The notes beneath the pieces are model-generated. The model ran no database searches and was not told the DNA's origin. It saw nothing but the letters and a program-made list of their open reading frames with translations. DNA of 64,000 nucleotides from Alphaproteobacteria bacterium (GTDB lineage Bacteria > Pseudomonadota > Alphaproteobacteria > SHVP01). Shown here piece by piece: positions 36,503 to 44,608 of this stretch (positions within the stretch are counted from its first letter, which is position 1; each line of letters opens with the position of its first letter). A program made the translations under genes and the position numbers. The stretch covers positions 185,396 to 249,395 of the forward strand of contig JAVJOO010000004.1 in NCBI GenBank assembly GCA_040216735.1. Direction: 5' to 3'.

Positions 36503-38763
36503 AACCGTACCCCCGCGCCGAGCGCTGTCCTGGCCGCCTCGTCGTGGCCCGGGTTCATCATCACCACACCGTAGGTCGCCGCGTTCAAGATGTCGGTCGG
36601 CTTCCAGCGATAGGCGAGTTGTAGATCGATCTCGCGTCCGCTCGGCGTCACGTCGACGCGCTCGGTTTGATAGTGGATCGCGCCGCCCGGTACTGGATCG
36701 GTACCGACCGGGATTGTCAGGTCGGCCCGCGCACCGTAGACCCGCAGCGGCTGAGAGATCGCGATCCCGGCGCTATCTCCTTTGCGCAACAGACCCTGCC
36801 GGGTCAGGCCGGCTGAGAATGCACTGGCCCGCACCGCGCTCCAGTTTTTCAAGTATCCGTCACTGGCATAAAGAACCTCAGCGCTCACGTCGGTGTAACT
36901 GACGTGCGCGGCCAGTCCGGTACCTATCGGGATCGAGGCGCCCACGTTGACGAATGTCCCGTCGGTGTCGCCGACCGCCCCGAACGCTCCGCTAGCGGTC
37001 GTGTTGAACAGCGCCGCGGTTTCGTGGGTCCGGCCGATGCCGACCCGGAGGACTGGACCGAAGGAGAGGCCGTGGGTGAGGGCGGCCTGCATCAGGCTGT
37101 TGCCAGGCGCGCCGGTTACCGGGTCTGCCGCACTCTCCATGAAGCCGAGCGTCACCCGGGTGCGCGGATCGAGGAAATAGGAAGCGCCGGCGCCATCGCC
37201 TCGGTCGACCAAGGTGAGCTGCGGCGCACTCGCGAATTCGAGCCCCTGGAAAGGACTGGAGGCACCGGCGAACGCAGCGATGTCATTGAACAACTGAACG
37301 CTCGACGCATTCAGCGCCACGGAAAGGTCGGTGGCGCTACCGAAGGATCCTGAAAAGAATGCGGAGTCGACACGTTCCGTGTCGCGGTCCGGACGGACGT
37401 TGCCGAATTCGAGCAAATCGCTGCGCGAGCGGAACGCGGGCACCATCGACAGCGACAGCGCGCCGGCGGCGCCGGTCGAGACGGTTTGGTGGCGCCCCTC
37501 GGGTGGCGCGACGAAATGGGCGATCCCCGGATCGACGGTCCCGCCCAGGACGACGCTGCCGAGGTCCGTGTTGAAGGGCCGCCTATAGGAATCGAGTACG
37601 ATCGATTTGCCGAGCAGGTCATTGGTCTTCAAGGCATTGCCGAAGGCCGCCCCCAACTTGACGGTCGAACCGCCCAGCGGCACCGAACTGCCGCCGATGT
37701 TGCTGCCCGTGGGCAGGACCGCCAGTCCCTGGGCGGAGAAGGCGCCGGCGAGGTTCAAGAGGCCGCGGCCGAAAACGGTATCGGTGCCGGAGATACCGAG
37801 GTCGGTCGCCGTACTCAGCAACAAATTGACGGCTTGCGAGGACGTCAACGTCGGGAATTTCTGGCGAATGACCGCCAGCGCACCGGCGACGTGCGGGGCT
37901 GAAAAGGACGTGCCGCTCACCGTCGTCGTGCCGCCGCCGAGGGCGGTGGTGACGACGCTTACGCCGGGCGCGACCAGGAACGCCGAGGCGGTATCGCCGG
38001 CCCGGGCGCTAAAGTTCGCGAGTGCGTTGTTGGTGTCGCTCGCCCCAACTGCAATCATGTTCCCCTGGGCATTGAAGCCGTTGCAAACGAGGGCCTGCCC
38101 GGTGCAGTTCGCAAGTCTTGCCGGGAACTCGGCCTGCGCCGTACTCGAATTACCTGCGGCAACGGCGACAGTGATGCCTGCGTTGACCGCGGCTTGGAGC
38201 GCGTTCTGAAACGCCGCCGTCACGCCGTTGGCCCCGAAACTCAGATTGAGGACGGTGGCCCCATTGTTCCGGGCATAGTCGATCGCCGTCGCGGCATCGC
38301 TGAACGCGACCGTTGTGTTGTCCGTGACTTGAACGGCGAGGATGGTCGAACTAAACGCTACGCCGTGGATCCCTACGTTGTTGCGCGCCGCGCCAATGAT
38401 GCCGGCGATTTGGGTGCCGTGCCCATCGGTGTCCTGCGCGTTTGAGTTGTCGCGGATATCCTTGGAGGCGGCGGCGATCCGCCCGGTAAATTCCGTGTTG
38501 CTGAGGTCGATCCCGGAATCAATGATCCCAACCGTGATCCCTGCGCCGGTCCCGCCGTTGTCGTAGGCTTTAAGGGCGCTGATACGGGCGAGCCCGTAGT
38601 TGGTCTGAAACTCGGTGGTGTTGAAGGCGCTGGTGGAACCGCCGCCGCCACCACCGCCGCCACCGCCACCGCCGCCGCCACCACAGGCGGCAAGGAAGAG
38701 CGTGGCGCCCAGGGCCATCAAAAGCGAAATAGATTTTGCGGAATCGGAACGTACGGTCGCCAT
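36487..38763 (-). CDS. subtilisin-like lipoprotein autotransporter (NalP/SphB1-like)
   Basis: The protein has 758 residues. A lipoprotein signal with lipobox Leu-Ala-Ala-Cys (Cys27) is followed by 15 consecutive Gly. The S8 protease passenger spans roughly residues 60-345, with catalytic Asp in VGIIDSGIDLS, His in DTDGHGTQIAG and Ser in SGTSFSAPHVAGA. A linker precedes a beta-rich C-terminal part of about 280 residues ending GVRLWFDF; a terminal Phe is typical of outer-membrane barrels. Lipidated, glycine-rich subtilisin autotransporters (NalP, SphB1) mature other surface proteins. ATG 38763 was chosen over TTG 38784. The native substrate is unknown. Confidence 0.87.
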   Translation of the reverse strand: MATVRSDSAKSISLLMALGATLFLAACGGGGGGGGGGGGGGGSTSAFNTTEFQTNYGLARISALKAYDNGGTGAGITVGIIDSGIDLSNTEFTGRIAAASKDIRDNSNAQDTDGHGTQIAGIIGAARNNVGIHGVAFSSTILAVQVTDNTTVAFSDAATAIDYARNNGATVLNLSFGANGVTAAFQNALQAAVNAGITVAVAAGNSSTAQAEFPARLANCTGQALVCNGFNAQGNMIAVGASDTNNALANFSARAGDTASAFLVAPGVSVVTTALGGGTTTVSGTSFSAPHVAGALAVIRQKFPTLTSSQAVNLLLSTATDLGISGTDTVFGRGLLNLAGAFSAQGLAVLPTGSNIGGSSVPLGGSTVKLGAAFGNALKTNDLLGKSIVLDSYRRPFNTDLGSVVLGGTVDPGIAHFVAPPEGRHQTVSTGAAGALSLSMVPAFRSRSDLLEFGNVRPDRDTERVDSAFFSGSFGSATDLSVALNASSVQLFNDIAAFAGASSPFQGLEFASAPQLTLVDRGDGAGASYFLDPRTRVTLGFMESAADPVTGAPGNSLMQAALTHGLSFGPVLRVGIGRTHETAALFNTTASGAFGAVGDTDGTFVNVGASIPIGTGLAAHVSYTDVSAEVLYASDGYLKNWSAVRASAFSAGLTRQGLLRKGDSAGIAISQPLRVYGARADLTIPVGTDPVPGGAIHYQTERVDVTPSGREIDLQLAYRWKPTDILNAATYGVVMMNPGHDEAARTALGAGVRLWFDF

Positions 38764-38892
38764 GTTCGAGCCCCTTGATGCCAATGTCTCGCCTATGGAA
38801 GGACGATAGTCGTTTTCCTTTGTCCGAGGGAGGGCGTGGGCGGCGACGGATGAAGCGTTCCCGCGGCGCGGCGCGTTCGGCGGCGGTCGCGC

Positions 38893-39309
38893 TTAGTCGC
38901 CGATCAAATGCAGGGTGATGCGGCGGGTTTGGGGCAGGTGGCGGTGCTCAAAGAGATAGATTCCCTGCCACCGGCCAAGCGCCAACGTCCCCGCGCTGAC
39001 GGGCACGGCGATCTGGGTTTGGGTCAACGCCGCCCGAAGATGGGCCGGCATGTCGTCCGGTCCTTCGGTTCGGTGCCGGTAGCGACCGCTTTCGGGCGCG
39101 ATCGTGGCAAAGAATGTTTCGAGGTCGCGCAGCACATCGGGGTCGGCGTTTTCCTGGATCGTCAGGGAGGCCGAAGTGTGATGGATGAACAACGTCAACA
39201 GGCCGGTGTCCGTCGCACACCCAGCCACCCAGGACCGCACGGTATCGGTGATCTCGAACAACCCTGGCCGAGACGCGCGGACCGCCATTTGATGTTGGAA
39301 TTGTCTCAT
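38893..39309 (-). CDS. YjbQ/UPF0047 family protein (secondary thiamine-phosphate synthase-like)
   Basis: The protein has 138 residues and is the typical full-length YjbQ fold. It includes the conserved FIHHTSASLTIQENADPDVL, RHRTEGPDDMPAHLRAAL and LGRWQGIYLFEHR. YjbQ has weak thiamine-phosphate synthase activity when overexpressed, but its physiological role is unsettled. It is a single gene convergent with the subtilisin transcript region and divergent from a small secreted protein. Confidence 0.93.
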   Translation of the reverse strand: MRQFQHQMAVRASRPGLFEITDTVRSWVAGCATDTGLLTLFIHHTSASLTIQENADPDVLRDLETFFATIAPESGRYRHRTEGPDDMPAHLRAALTQTQIAVPVSAGTLALGRWQGIYLFEHRHLPQTRRITLHLIGD

Positions 39310-39392
39310 GGACAGTCTAATGGCATTTGATCCGCAGCAAAAATTGGCTCACCCTCTGATGCAGCGCGCAATCGGTAAGGGAGGTGTGGCCC

Positions 39393-39812
39393 ATGGTCCG
39401 CTCGTTCAGCACGTATTGGTTCGCTTCGCTTGTCCTAGCTCTCATGATGTTGTTGGCGTCGATCTCCGCATCGATCGCCCAAGGCGCAGGAGCCGAACGC
39501 TTCGATGGTGAGTGGAAATTCAACCTGCGCATGCGGGGCGGCAACGTTCAATGCGACGGTGTCGAATGGAAGAACTCCACCGCTACCGGCGGCAAGATTG
39601 TGGGTCAATTGTACCACGGCCAAGTGGGCGCAATTCCGTTGACCGGTACGGTATCGCCGACCGGCCAGATTTCGATCCAAGCCTTCAACAGTTTTGTTAA
39701 TGGATCGGCTAGCGGCCAAGTCGAGGGCAATACGGCAAGCGGGAAATTCGACGCCCAAGTTGACATCGAGAACTGCCGCGGCACCTGGACTGCGACGCGA
39801 CTCGAAAAATAA
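39393..39812 (+). CDS. secreted hypothetical protein
   Basis: The protein has 139 residues from ATG 39393, which has AAGGGAGG about 8 bp upstream. A signal peptide (SLVLALMMLLASISASIAQG) is followed by a short beta-rich domain with two cysteines (GNVQCDGVEW and DIENCRGTW) that may be paired. The pattern of Gly-rich strands (GQVGAIPLTGTVSPTGQI) suggests a small antiparallel beta-barrel. No family is recognised. It ends exactly against the convergent Rap1a-like gene. Confidence 0.75.
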   Translation: MVRSFSTYWFASLVLALMMLLASISASIAQGAGAERFDGEWKFNLRMRGGNVQCDGVEWKNSTATGGKIVGQLYHGQVGAIPLTGTVSPTGQISIQAFNSFVNGSASGQVEGNTASGKFDAQVDIENCRGTWTATRLEK

Positions 39813-40187
39813 CTATCGGCAAGCGAAGCGGTTGACCAGTGCGACCGTGACGCCGTCGGCGGCTGGTTTGTCCGCCGCGCTCTGTTGCTTCTCGAGATGC
39901 GCGACAACGGCGTCGCGCATCGCTGACAGCTTGGCGTCTTTGTCGAAACACGCTTTGCGTTTGCCGACACCCTCGCTGCCCAGCGCATCTGAAATCGCCG
40001 CGATATAGCCCAGGCAAATGCTGCGCCGGACCGATCCAGACGGTTCGCTGCACGCTTCGAGCAGCGTCTTTCCCGTCATAAGTGCGGCACCCGCTGGAAG
40101 GGGCGTCATCAGGAGGAGGAGCGCTGTGAGTGGTGCCAGCGCCGCGACGCGGGTGATCGTGGTGATTTTGAATGGCATAGACGGCAA
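39813..40187 (-). CDS. secreted Rap1a/Tai-family-like protein
   Basis: The protein has 124 residues with an N-terminal signal peptide (VAALAPLTALLLLMTPLPAG) and a small helical domain carrying four cysteines: LLEACSEP, RSICLGYIAAISDAL, KACFDKD and NRFACR. The C-x-GYI-x-xx-DAL pattern is the hallmark of the Rap1a/Tai domain first described in type VI immunity proteins. No toxin gene is adjacent, and many stand-alone members are known, so an immunity role is not implied. Confidence 0.78.
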   Translation of the reverse strand: MPSMPFKITTITRVAALAPLTALLLLMTPLPAGAALMTGKTLLEACSEPSGSVRRSICLGYIAAISDALGSEGVGKRKACFDKDAKLSAMRDAVVAHLEKQQSAADKPAADGVTVALVNRFACR

Positions 40188-40241
40188 CCCTGCCGCCGTC
40201 TCCCCTTCGATGCAACCCCTAGGGGGCGCTGGGCCGGCGCG

Positions 40242-40475
40242 TTACACCAGCCGTCCACGCGTCGCCGGATAGATCGGCTCGACCCGGCGGGGTTGATTTT
40301 CGAAGAGATTCAGCTTGGCCAGCGCACCCGATAGAATAACAGGCGGCGGTGCGACGACGGGGCCAACTCGGCCCGCCACCGCGGTGTGGTCGTCCTGGAC
40401 CTCAAGGGCAGGGCGGGGCGCGTTGCGCGCCGCGCGGGAATGGGACGACGTTGCGAGCCCAAGGGTCTCGGCCAT
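40242..40475 (-). CDS. small hypothetical protein
   Basis: The protein has 77 residues, starting MAETLGLATSSHSRAARN. GGAGGAG lies 7 bp before the ATG, which is strong support for translation. The sequence is rich in Ala, Pro, Arg and Val with no hydrophobic helix, and ends EPIYPATRGRLV. It resembles a disordered or small regulatory peptide. No family is recognised. A cluster of TTAACCA(T/A) motifs lies 66-123 bp upstream of the start. Confidence 0.6.
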   Translation of the reverse strand: MAETLGLATSSHSRAARNAPRPALEVQDDHTAVAGRVGPVVAPPPVILSGALAKLNLFENQPRRVEPIYPATRGRLV

Positions 40476-40540
40476 TAGGATTCTCCTCCGCTAAGCCTCG
40501 TTCTAAGGCCTCCCCACAGCGCGCCTCCCTGCGGCACACC

Positions 40541-40598
40541 ATGGTTAAGGCCTATGGTTAACGAACATGGTTAACGATGGGAATGAAGAATTGGTTAA
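40541..40598 (-). repeat. cluster of four TTAACCAT-like motifs (CtrA half-site-like)
   Basis: ATGGTTAA occurs at 40541-40548, 40554-40561 and 40567-40574 (13-bp steps), and TTGGTTAA at 40591-40598. In the minus direction these read TTAACCAT (three) and TTAACCAA. TTAACCAT is a known CtrA half-site form. The paired CtrA site has TTAA-N7-TTAA; here the spacing is N9, so the match is not exact. Confidence 0.55.
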
Positions 40599-40750
40599 CC
40601 GGCCCCGATTGGGGCGGGATTTGCTGGCCGGTGTGATCGGTGTCACACGGGCGACCTGGAACGCCTACAAGATGTAGCGTGGTCGGCAGGGGATTCGCCT
40701 AGGGGATTTGGAACCCCTACCGTATGGTCGCGGGAGACTGAGGCCGGGTT

Positions 40751-41602
40751 CTACTCCCGCGGCGCGTCCGGCGGATCGTCGCGGTTGATCGGATAGCCCG
40801 AGGCTGGGCCGAGCAGGGGTTGGATCAAGAGGCGGTCGAGCCAGCGGTCGCGGTCGGTGCGAAATTGCTCGATCCCGATGGTCATGCCGGTATGGCCTGC
40901 CGCGGGTTGAGCGCGGTAGGTGCCGAACAGCCGGTCCCACCACGACACGCTGAATCCGAAATTGCTGTTGGTCTCGCGCGGCACGATCGAATGGTGCACG
41001 CGGTGCATGTCGGGCGTCACCACGACCAGCCGCAGGGCCGCATCGACGGATCGGGGCAAGCGCACGTTGCCGTGGTTGAACATCGAGGTGGCGTTCAGCA
41101 CGACCTCGAAGATCAGCACCGCCACCACCGGCGGACCCAGCGCCGCGATCACGCCGATCTTGATCGCCATCGACAGTAGAATCTCGACCGGATGAAACCG
41201 CAGACCCGTGGTGACATCGAAACCGCGATCGGCGTGATGGACGCGGTGCAGGCGCCACAGCAACGGCACCGCGTGGAACAGGACGTGCTGGACATAGATC
41301 GCCACATCGAGGGCGATCAGCGCGACCGCCAACGACAGCCAAAACGGCACATCGATGGCATTGAGCAGCCCCCATCCGGCACCCTGGGCGTAGGCCGCGA
41401 AACCGACCGCGGCGGCCGGAAAGACCAACCGCAGCACCGCCGTGTTCAAGACGACGATGCCGAGATTGTTGGTCCAGCGCACTAGGCGGGTGACATCGGC
41501 CCGGCGCGGCGCAAGCGCTTCCCACAAGACCATCGCCGCCAAGACGCCGACAAAAGCGCCCAGCCGCACCGTCGGCTCGTTTTGCTCCAAAAACCCAATC
41601 AC
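40751..41602 (-). CDS. sterol desaturase / fatty-acid hydroxylase superfamily protein
   Basis: Membrane-bound di-iron oxygenase-like protein of 283 residues. Three or four hydrophobic helices (GAFVGVLAAMVLWEAL, AVALIALDVAIYVQ) surround the His cluster: HVLFH, RLHRVHHAD and MHRVHHS. These ligands define the family, which hydroxylates or desaturates lipids. GTG 41602 lies 5 bp after the stop of the GNAT gene and is preferred, because the open frame upstream runs through that gene with poor composition. The lipid substrate is unknown. Confidence 0.88.
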   Translation of the reverse strand: MIGFLEQNEPTVRLGAFVGVLAAMVLWEALAPRRADVTRLVRWTNNLGIVVLNTAVLRLVFPAAAVGFAAYAQGAGWGLLNAIDVPFWLSLAVALIALDVAIYVQHVLFHAVPLLWRLHRVHHADRGFDVTTGLRFHPVEILLSMAIKIGVIAALGPPVVAVLIFEVVLNATSMFNHGNVRLPRSVDAALRLVVVTPDMHRVHHSIVPRETNSNFGFSVSWWDRLFGTYRAQPAAGHTGMTIGIEQFRTDRDRWLDRLLIQPLLGPASGYPINRDDPPDAPRE

Positions 41603-41607
41603 GGCGG

Positions 41608-42195
41608 TTACGGTCGCGCGTCGGGGGGAAGGTGGCCGGGGCCGTTCGCGGCGCGAGCCATCGTTGCGTCCAGCGCACGGACCGCGGCGTCGAGGTCGTC
41701 CCAGGCATAACCTACGGTGGCGACGGTCGTGCCCCACAGGTGCTCGCGGCGATTGTGCCGCGCGGTGCCGCCCATCGCCTCGTAGAAAAACCGGGCGGGG
41801 TTTTGGGCAACGACCCACACCAGCGCGCGCGTCATGCCGTGGCGCCGCAACGCGTCAAACGAGTCGCGCAGCAAGGCGCGGCCCAAGCCGCGTTCCTGGT
41901 AGTCGCCCAGAACGTAAAGCATGGTTACTTCGCCGGCGTCGGTGCCCCAGTGGCGCCGCGCCGGGCCCGCGGTTGCGAACCCGACCACGGTGTTGTCCGC
42001 GACGGCAACGGTGATGTTTTCGCGCCGCCGCCGTTGCCGCAGCGTCTTGAGCCAGCGCTCGGTGTGGCAGGACGCGGAGAGCCCGACCAGCATCTCGCGC
42101 GGCAGGATATCGGCATAGGCGTCGCGCCACGTCGCGACGTGGACCGCCGCAATGGGCGAAGCGTCGTCGGGGGTAGCAGGGCGCAGCCGAACCAT
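41608..42195 (-). CDS. GNAT-family N-acetyltransferase
   Basis: The protein has 195 residues. The N-terminal VRLRPATPDDASPIAAVHV is the usual first strand and helix, and the acetyl-CoA loop is YQERGLGRALLRD after the strand EVTMLYVLGD. The C-terminal strand ALVWVVAQNPARFFYEAMGG is typical. The acetyl acceptor is unknown. Its stop lies just before the desaturase-like gene start, so the two are co-translated, which hints that they act on a common product but does not show it. Confidence 0.9.
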   Translation of the reverse strand: MVRLRPATPDDASPIAAVHVATWRDAYADILPREMLVGLSASCHTERWLKTLRQRRRRENITVAVADNTVVGFATAGPARRHWGTDAGEVTMLYVLGDYQERGLGRALLRDSFDALRRHGMTRALVWVVAQNPARFFYEAMGGTARHNRREHLWGTTVATVGYAWDDLDAAVRALDATMARAANGPGHLPPDARP

Positions 42196-42313
42196 GGCGA
42201 TAGTCTACACCTCCGGACGTCCGCTGCGGTCACGTTTTGGCGCGCGCGACAACGGACGGCGATCCGCTTAATCTGCGGCCACGTTCGTCTTCGCCGAGGA
42301 AAGCAGACCACCG

Positions 42314-43483
42314 TTGGACCAAAAGATTCTCGATGCCCTCAAGGCCCATGCCGCCTGGGCCGCCGGCCGCGGCGGCAAGCCGGCCGATTTTACCGGCGCG
42401 GAACTGCGCCGCCTGGATTTCGCCAAGCGGTCGCTGCGCGAGGCCAAGTTCGTCCGCGCCGATTGCGAAGGCGCGTTCTTCCGCGATGCCGACCTCAGCC
42501 GCACCGATTTCTTCGGCGCTAACCTTGCCAATACCAGCCTTGAAAACGCCAACTTGACCGGGGCCAATCTGCGCGGCGTCAACCTCTATGGCGCGCTGCT
42601 GGATGGTGCGGATTTGACCGACGCGGATTTGCGCGGCGGCACGGCCATCAACTACGAAACCGGCAAGGCCTTCGGCGCCAAGGTCACCAACGTGGCTAAA
42701 GGCCGGTTCGATGCGGCGACTCTGGCAGGAGCCCAACTCAGTGGTGTAAATCTTGAAGGGTCGAGCTTCGTCGGCGCCAATCTCAAGGGCGCCAATCTCG
42801 CCGGTGCCAATCTGACGCATGTAGACTTGTCCGACGCCGATCTTCGCGGCGCGAACTTGCGCCAGGCCGATCTCGGCGGTGCGATTCTGGCCGAGGCGAA
42901 CTTGGAGAACGCCGACCTCACCAAGGCTTCGGTCAAAGGTGCGACCTTCGAGGGCGCCAATTTGAAGGGCGCCCGCCTCGACGGCGTGGCCCGGGCGGAG
43001 AGCGATCTCGACGGGCCGCCGGTGTCGGCCGACGACCGGATCTACGACGAGATTCCGGTCGAGGATGTGCTGCGCGATCACGCAGCCTGGGTCGACTCAG
43101 GCGGTTCGCGTGGCGCGCGCGGCGATCTCTCGGGACGCACGATGAAGGCGTTGGATGTGGCGGGGCGCGATCTCAGCGGCATGGCCTTCCACGACGCCGA
43201 CTTGGCCGGCGCGAATTTCGCCGACTGCCGACTGATGCTGTGCGATTTCAACGGCGCCCAGCTTGCCAAGGCGGTCTTCAACGGCGCCGACGCGTCGGGC
43301 GCGACCTTCGTCGGCGCCGATTTACGCGGCGCGCAGTTGCGCGGCGTTGTTTTGGATGCCGTCCCGATCAAGGCCCCGGGCGGCGGCACCACCGGTCGGG
43401 TCAAAGCACCGACCTTCGCTGGAGCGTTGTTGGCGGGCACCGACCTGACCGGTTCGGATACCTCGGCCTGCGGCGATCTATAG
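42314..43483 (+). CDS. pentapeptide-repeat protein with internal duplication
   Basis: The protein has 389 residues, starting at TTG 42314, which is the best in-frame start though its ribosome site is weak. Two right-handed quadrilateral beta-helix blocks of A(D/N)LxG repeats (about 25-225 and 270-385) are each preceded by a similar module: LKAHAAWAAGRGG at residue 11 and LRDHAAWVDSGGS at about 254. The repeated H-x-x-W module plus a helix block indicates a tandem duplication. Pentapeptide proteins may mimic DNA to shield gyrase or act as scaffolds. There is no signal peptide. The function is not predictable. Confidence 0.9.
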   Translation: MDQKILDALKAHAAWAAGRGGKPADFTGAELRRLDFAKRSLREAKFVRADCEGAFFRDADLSRTDFFGANLANTSLENANLTGANLRGVNLYGALLDGADLTDADLRGGTAINYETGKAFGAKVTNVAKGRFDAATLAGAQLSGVNLEGSSFVGANLKGANLAGANLTHVDLSDADLRGANLRQADLGGAILAEANLENADLTKASVKGATFEGANLKGARLDGVARAESDLDGPPVSADDRIYDEIPVEDVLRDHAAWVDSGGSRGARGDLSGRTMKALDVAGRDLSGMAFHDADLAGANFADCRLMLCDFNGAQLAKAVFNGADASGATFVGADLRGAQLRGVVLDAVPIKAPGGGTTGRVKAPTFAGALLAGTDLTGSDTSACGDL

Positions 43484-43495
43484 GGAGATTAGGGG

Positions 43496-43660
43496 ATGGT
43501 GTTGGACTTAATTCGAATCGTGATCGCGATCTTCATCCCGCCGCTAGGGGTTTTTCTCCAGGTCGGCCTAGGTCTGCATTTCTGGCTCAACATCGTACTG
43601 ACGCTGCTGGGCTACATACCTGGAATCGTTCACGCGGTGTGGGTGATTGCAACGAAGTAG
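43496..43660 (+). CDS. YqaE/Pmp3-family small membrane protein
   Basis: The protein has 54 residues and is very hydrophobic. Two helices (IRIVIAIFIPPLGVFLQVG and FWLNIVLTLLGYIPGIVH) are joined by a short loop. The PPLGVFL and GYIPGIVHAVW motifs are diagnostic of the Pmp3/YqaE family, which is linked to salt and cold stress and membrane potential. It starts 12 bp after the pentapeptide gene with AGGGG just upstream, so it is probably in that operon. Confidence 0.92.
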   Translation: MVLDLIRIVIAIFIPPLGVFLQVGLGLHFWLNIVLTLLGYIPGIVHAVWVIATK

Positions 43661-43696
43661 GCGAACGCTTCTCCTGCGACACGAAAGGCGGGCTGG

Positions 43697-43728
43697 GACC
43701 GGCGCGCGCCCCAATTCGAGCGCCGGTC
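43697..43728. terminator. hairpin between convergent genes
   Basis: GACCGGCGC (43697-43705) pairs perfectly with GCGCCGGTC (43720-43728) across a 14-base loop. It lies between the Pmp3-like gene and the convergent secreted-protein gene. It has no U tract, so termination by itself is uncertain. Confidence 0.45.
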
Positions 43729-43735
43729 AATAGCC

Positions 43736-44260
43736 TTACTGGTTCGCGATCGTGAACGTTAGCGTTTCGCTGTAGTTCGTCGCCTGCGGCAGGTTCGCGC
43801 TGGAACCGTCATAGCTGATCTTGGCGTCGTAGTTGTCGCCGCCCACGATCGAGCGAGACGTCTTGTTGATGAACGTGCCGTTCGCACCGGTAAAGGACAC
43901 GCCGACACTGTCGCGCACGACGGTGAAGCCGAGCTTGGCGCTGGCGCTGACCGGGCTGTAGAAGCAGGCGCCCGTCGTCGTTGGGCAGTTGCCGCCGGTT
44001 TGGTTAGCGGAACTGACAGAGACAACGTAGCCCGAAACGCTGTTCGATTCGGCTTTGACGGTCGCGATCTTCAACTGCGAAACCAGCGCGGTGAGGTCGA
44101 GACCCGAGGCTGAGGCGGTCGGCGTGACGGTGACGGCGAGGATCGATTGGACGGCACCGGTCAAGGTCAGGCCGGCGGTCGTTGCAGCGTGGCTGAGCGG
44201 GGAGGCGGCAAGCACACCGATCCCGACGACAGCCGCGGCTACCTTTTTAAGCGTAGACAT
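43736..44260 (-). CDS. secreted beta-rich protein of unknown family
   Basis: The protein has 174 residues. Signal peptide MSTLKKVAAAVVGIGVLAAS is cleaved near SHA-AT. The mature part is Ser/Thr/Val/Gly-rich and beta-stranded (LTGAVQSILAVTVTPTAS, GYVVSVSSAN, ATNYSETLTFTIANQ), with two cysteines (GGNCPTTTGACFYS) close together. The layout resembles pilin-like or WxL-like immunoglobulin-fold surface proteins, but no family can be assigned. ATG 44260 is preferred because the signal peptide begins there. Confidence 0.72.
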   Translation of the reverse strand: MSTLKKVAAAVVGIGVLAASPLSHAATTAGLTLTGAVQSILAVTVTPTASASGLDLTALVSQLKIATVKAESNSVSGYVVSVSSANQTGGNCPTTTGACFYSPVSASAKLGFTVVRDSVGVSFTGANGTFINKTSRSIVGGDNYDAKISYDGSSANLPQATNYSETLTFTIANQ

Positions 44261-44608
44261 TCTGGGGTGAACTCCAAAGTGGGCCACCGACTCCGGATGG
44301 CCCATGCGGGTCGCGATCCCTCGCGACCGTCTAGAGATAATCCCGCCCCCTGGAGCAAACAAGATAGCATTCGAAATAAATACGAGGAGTATCCGAAATA
44401 GAAAATACAGCTTTTTAGAGAGATTATATTTTAGATAATCAATCTATGGTAGTTTTGCCACGATTACCTAAAGGCCTTGGCAATGCCGTGCAGGCAAGCG
44501 GAGCGAGAGTGCAGGCCCGAAAGAAATGACCGGACAGCTTGGAATGTCTGGGGTAAGGTGGCCCGGTCTTAACAGGGCGGTCTTAACAACAAATTTGGGA
44601 CAAGACGT
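44261..44608. other. AT-rich divergent intergenic region
   Basis: No gene is supported in these 348 bases. The stretch at about 44360-44460 is clearly more AT-rich than the window (AAATACAGC, then TTATATTTTAG), and probably contains the divergent promoters. CGGTCTTAACA is repeated at 44564-44574 and 44578-44588 (14-bp period), shortly before the binding-protein gene. Confidence 0.65.

Noticed and set aside
39813-40187. Rap1a-like protein as type VI immunity with a cognate toxin
   Set aside because: No effector or type VI gene is nearby, and the domain is common outside type VI loci.
40567-40677. A 36-codon ORF starting inside the TTAACCAT cluster (MVNDGNEELVNRPRLG start)
   Set aside because: There is no ribosome site and no recognised family, and its start codon is part of the repeated motif. 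It may be chance.
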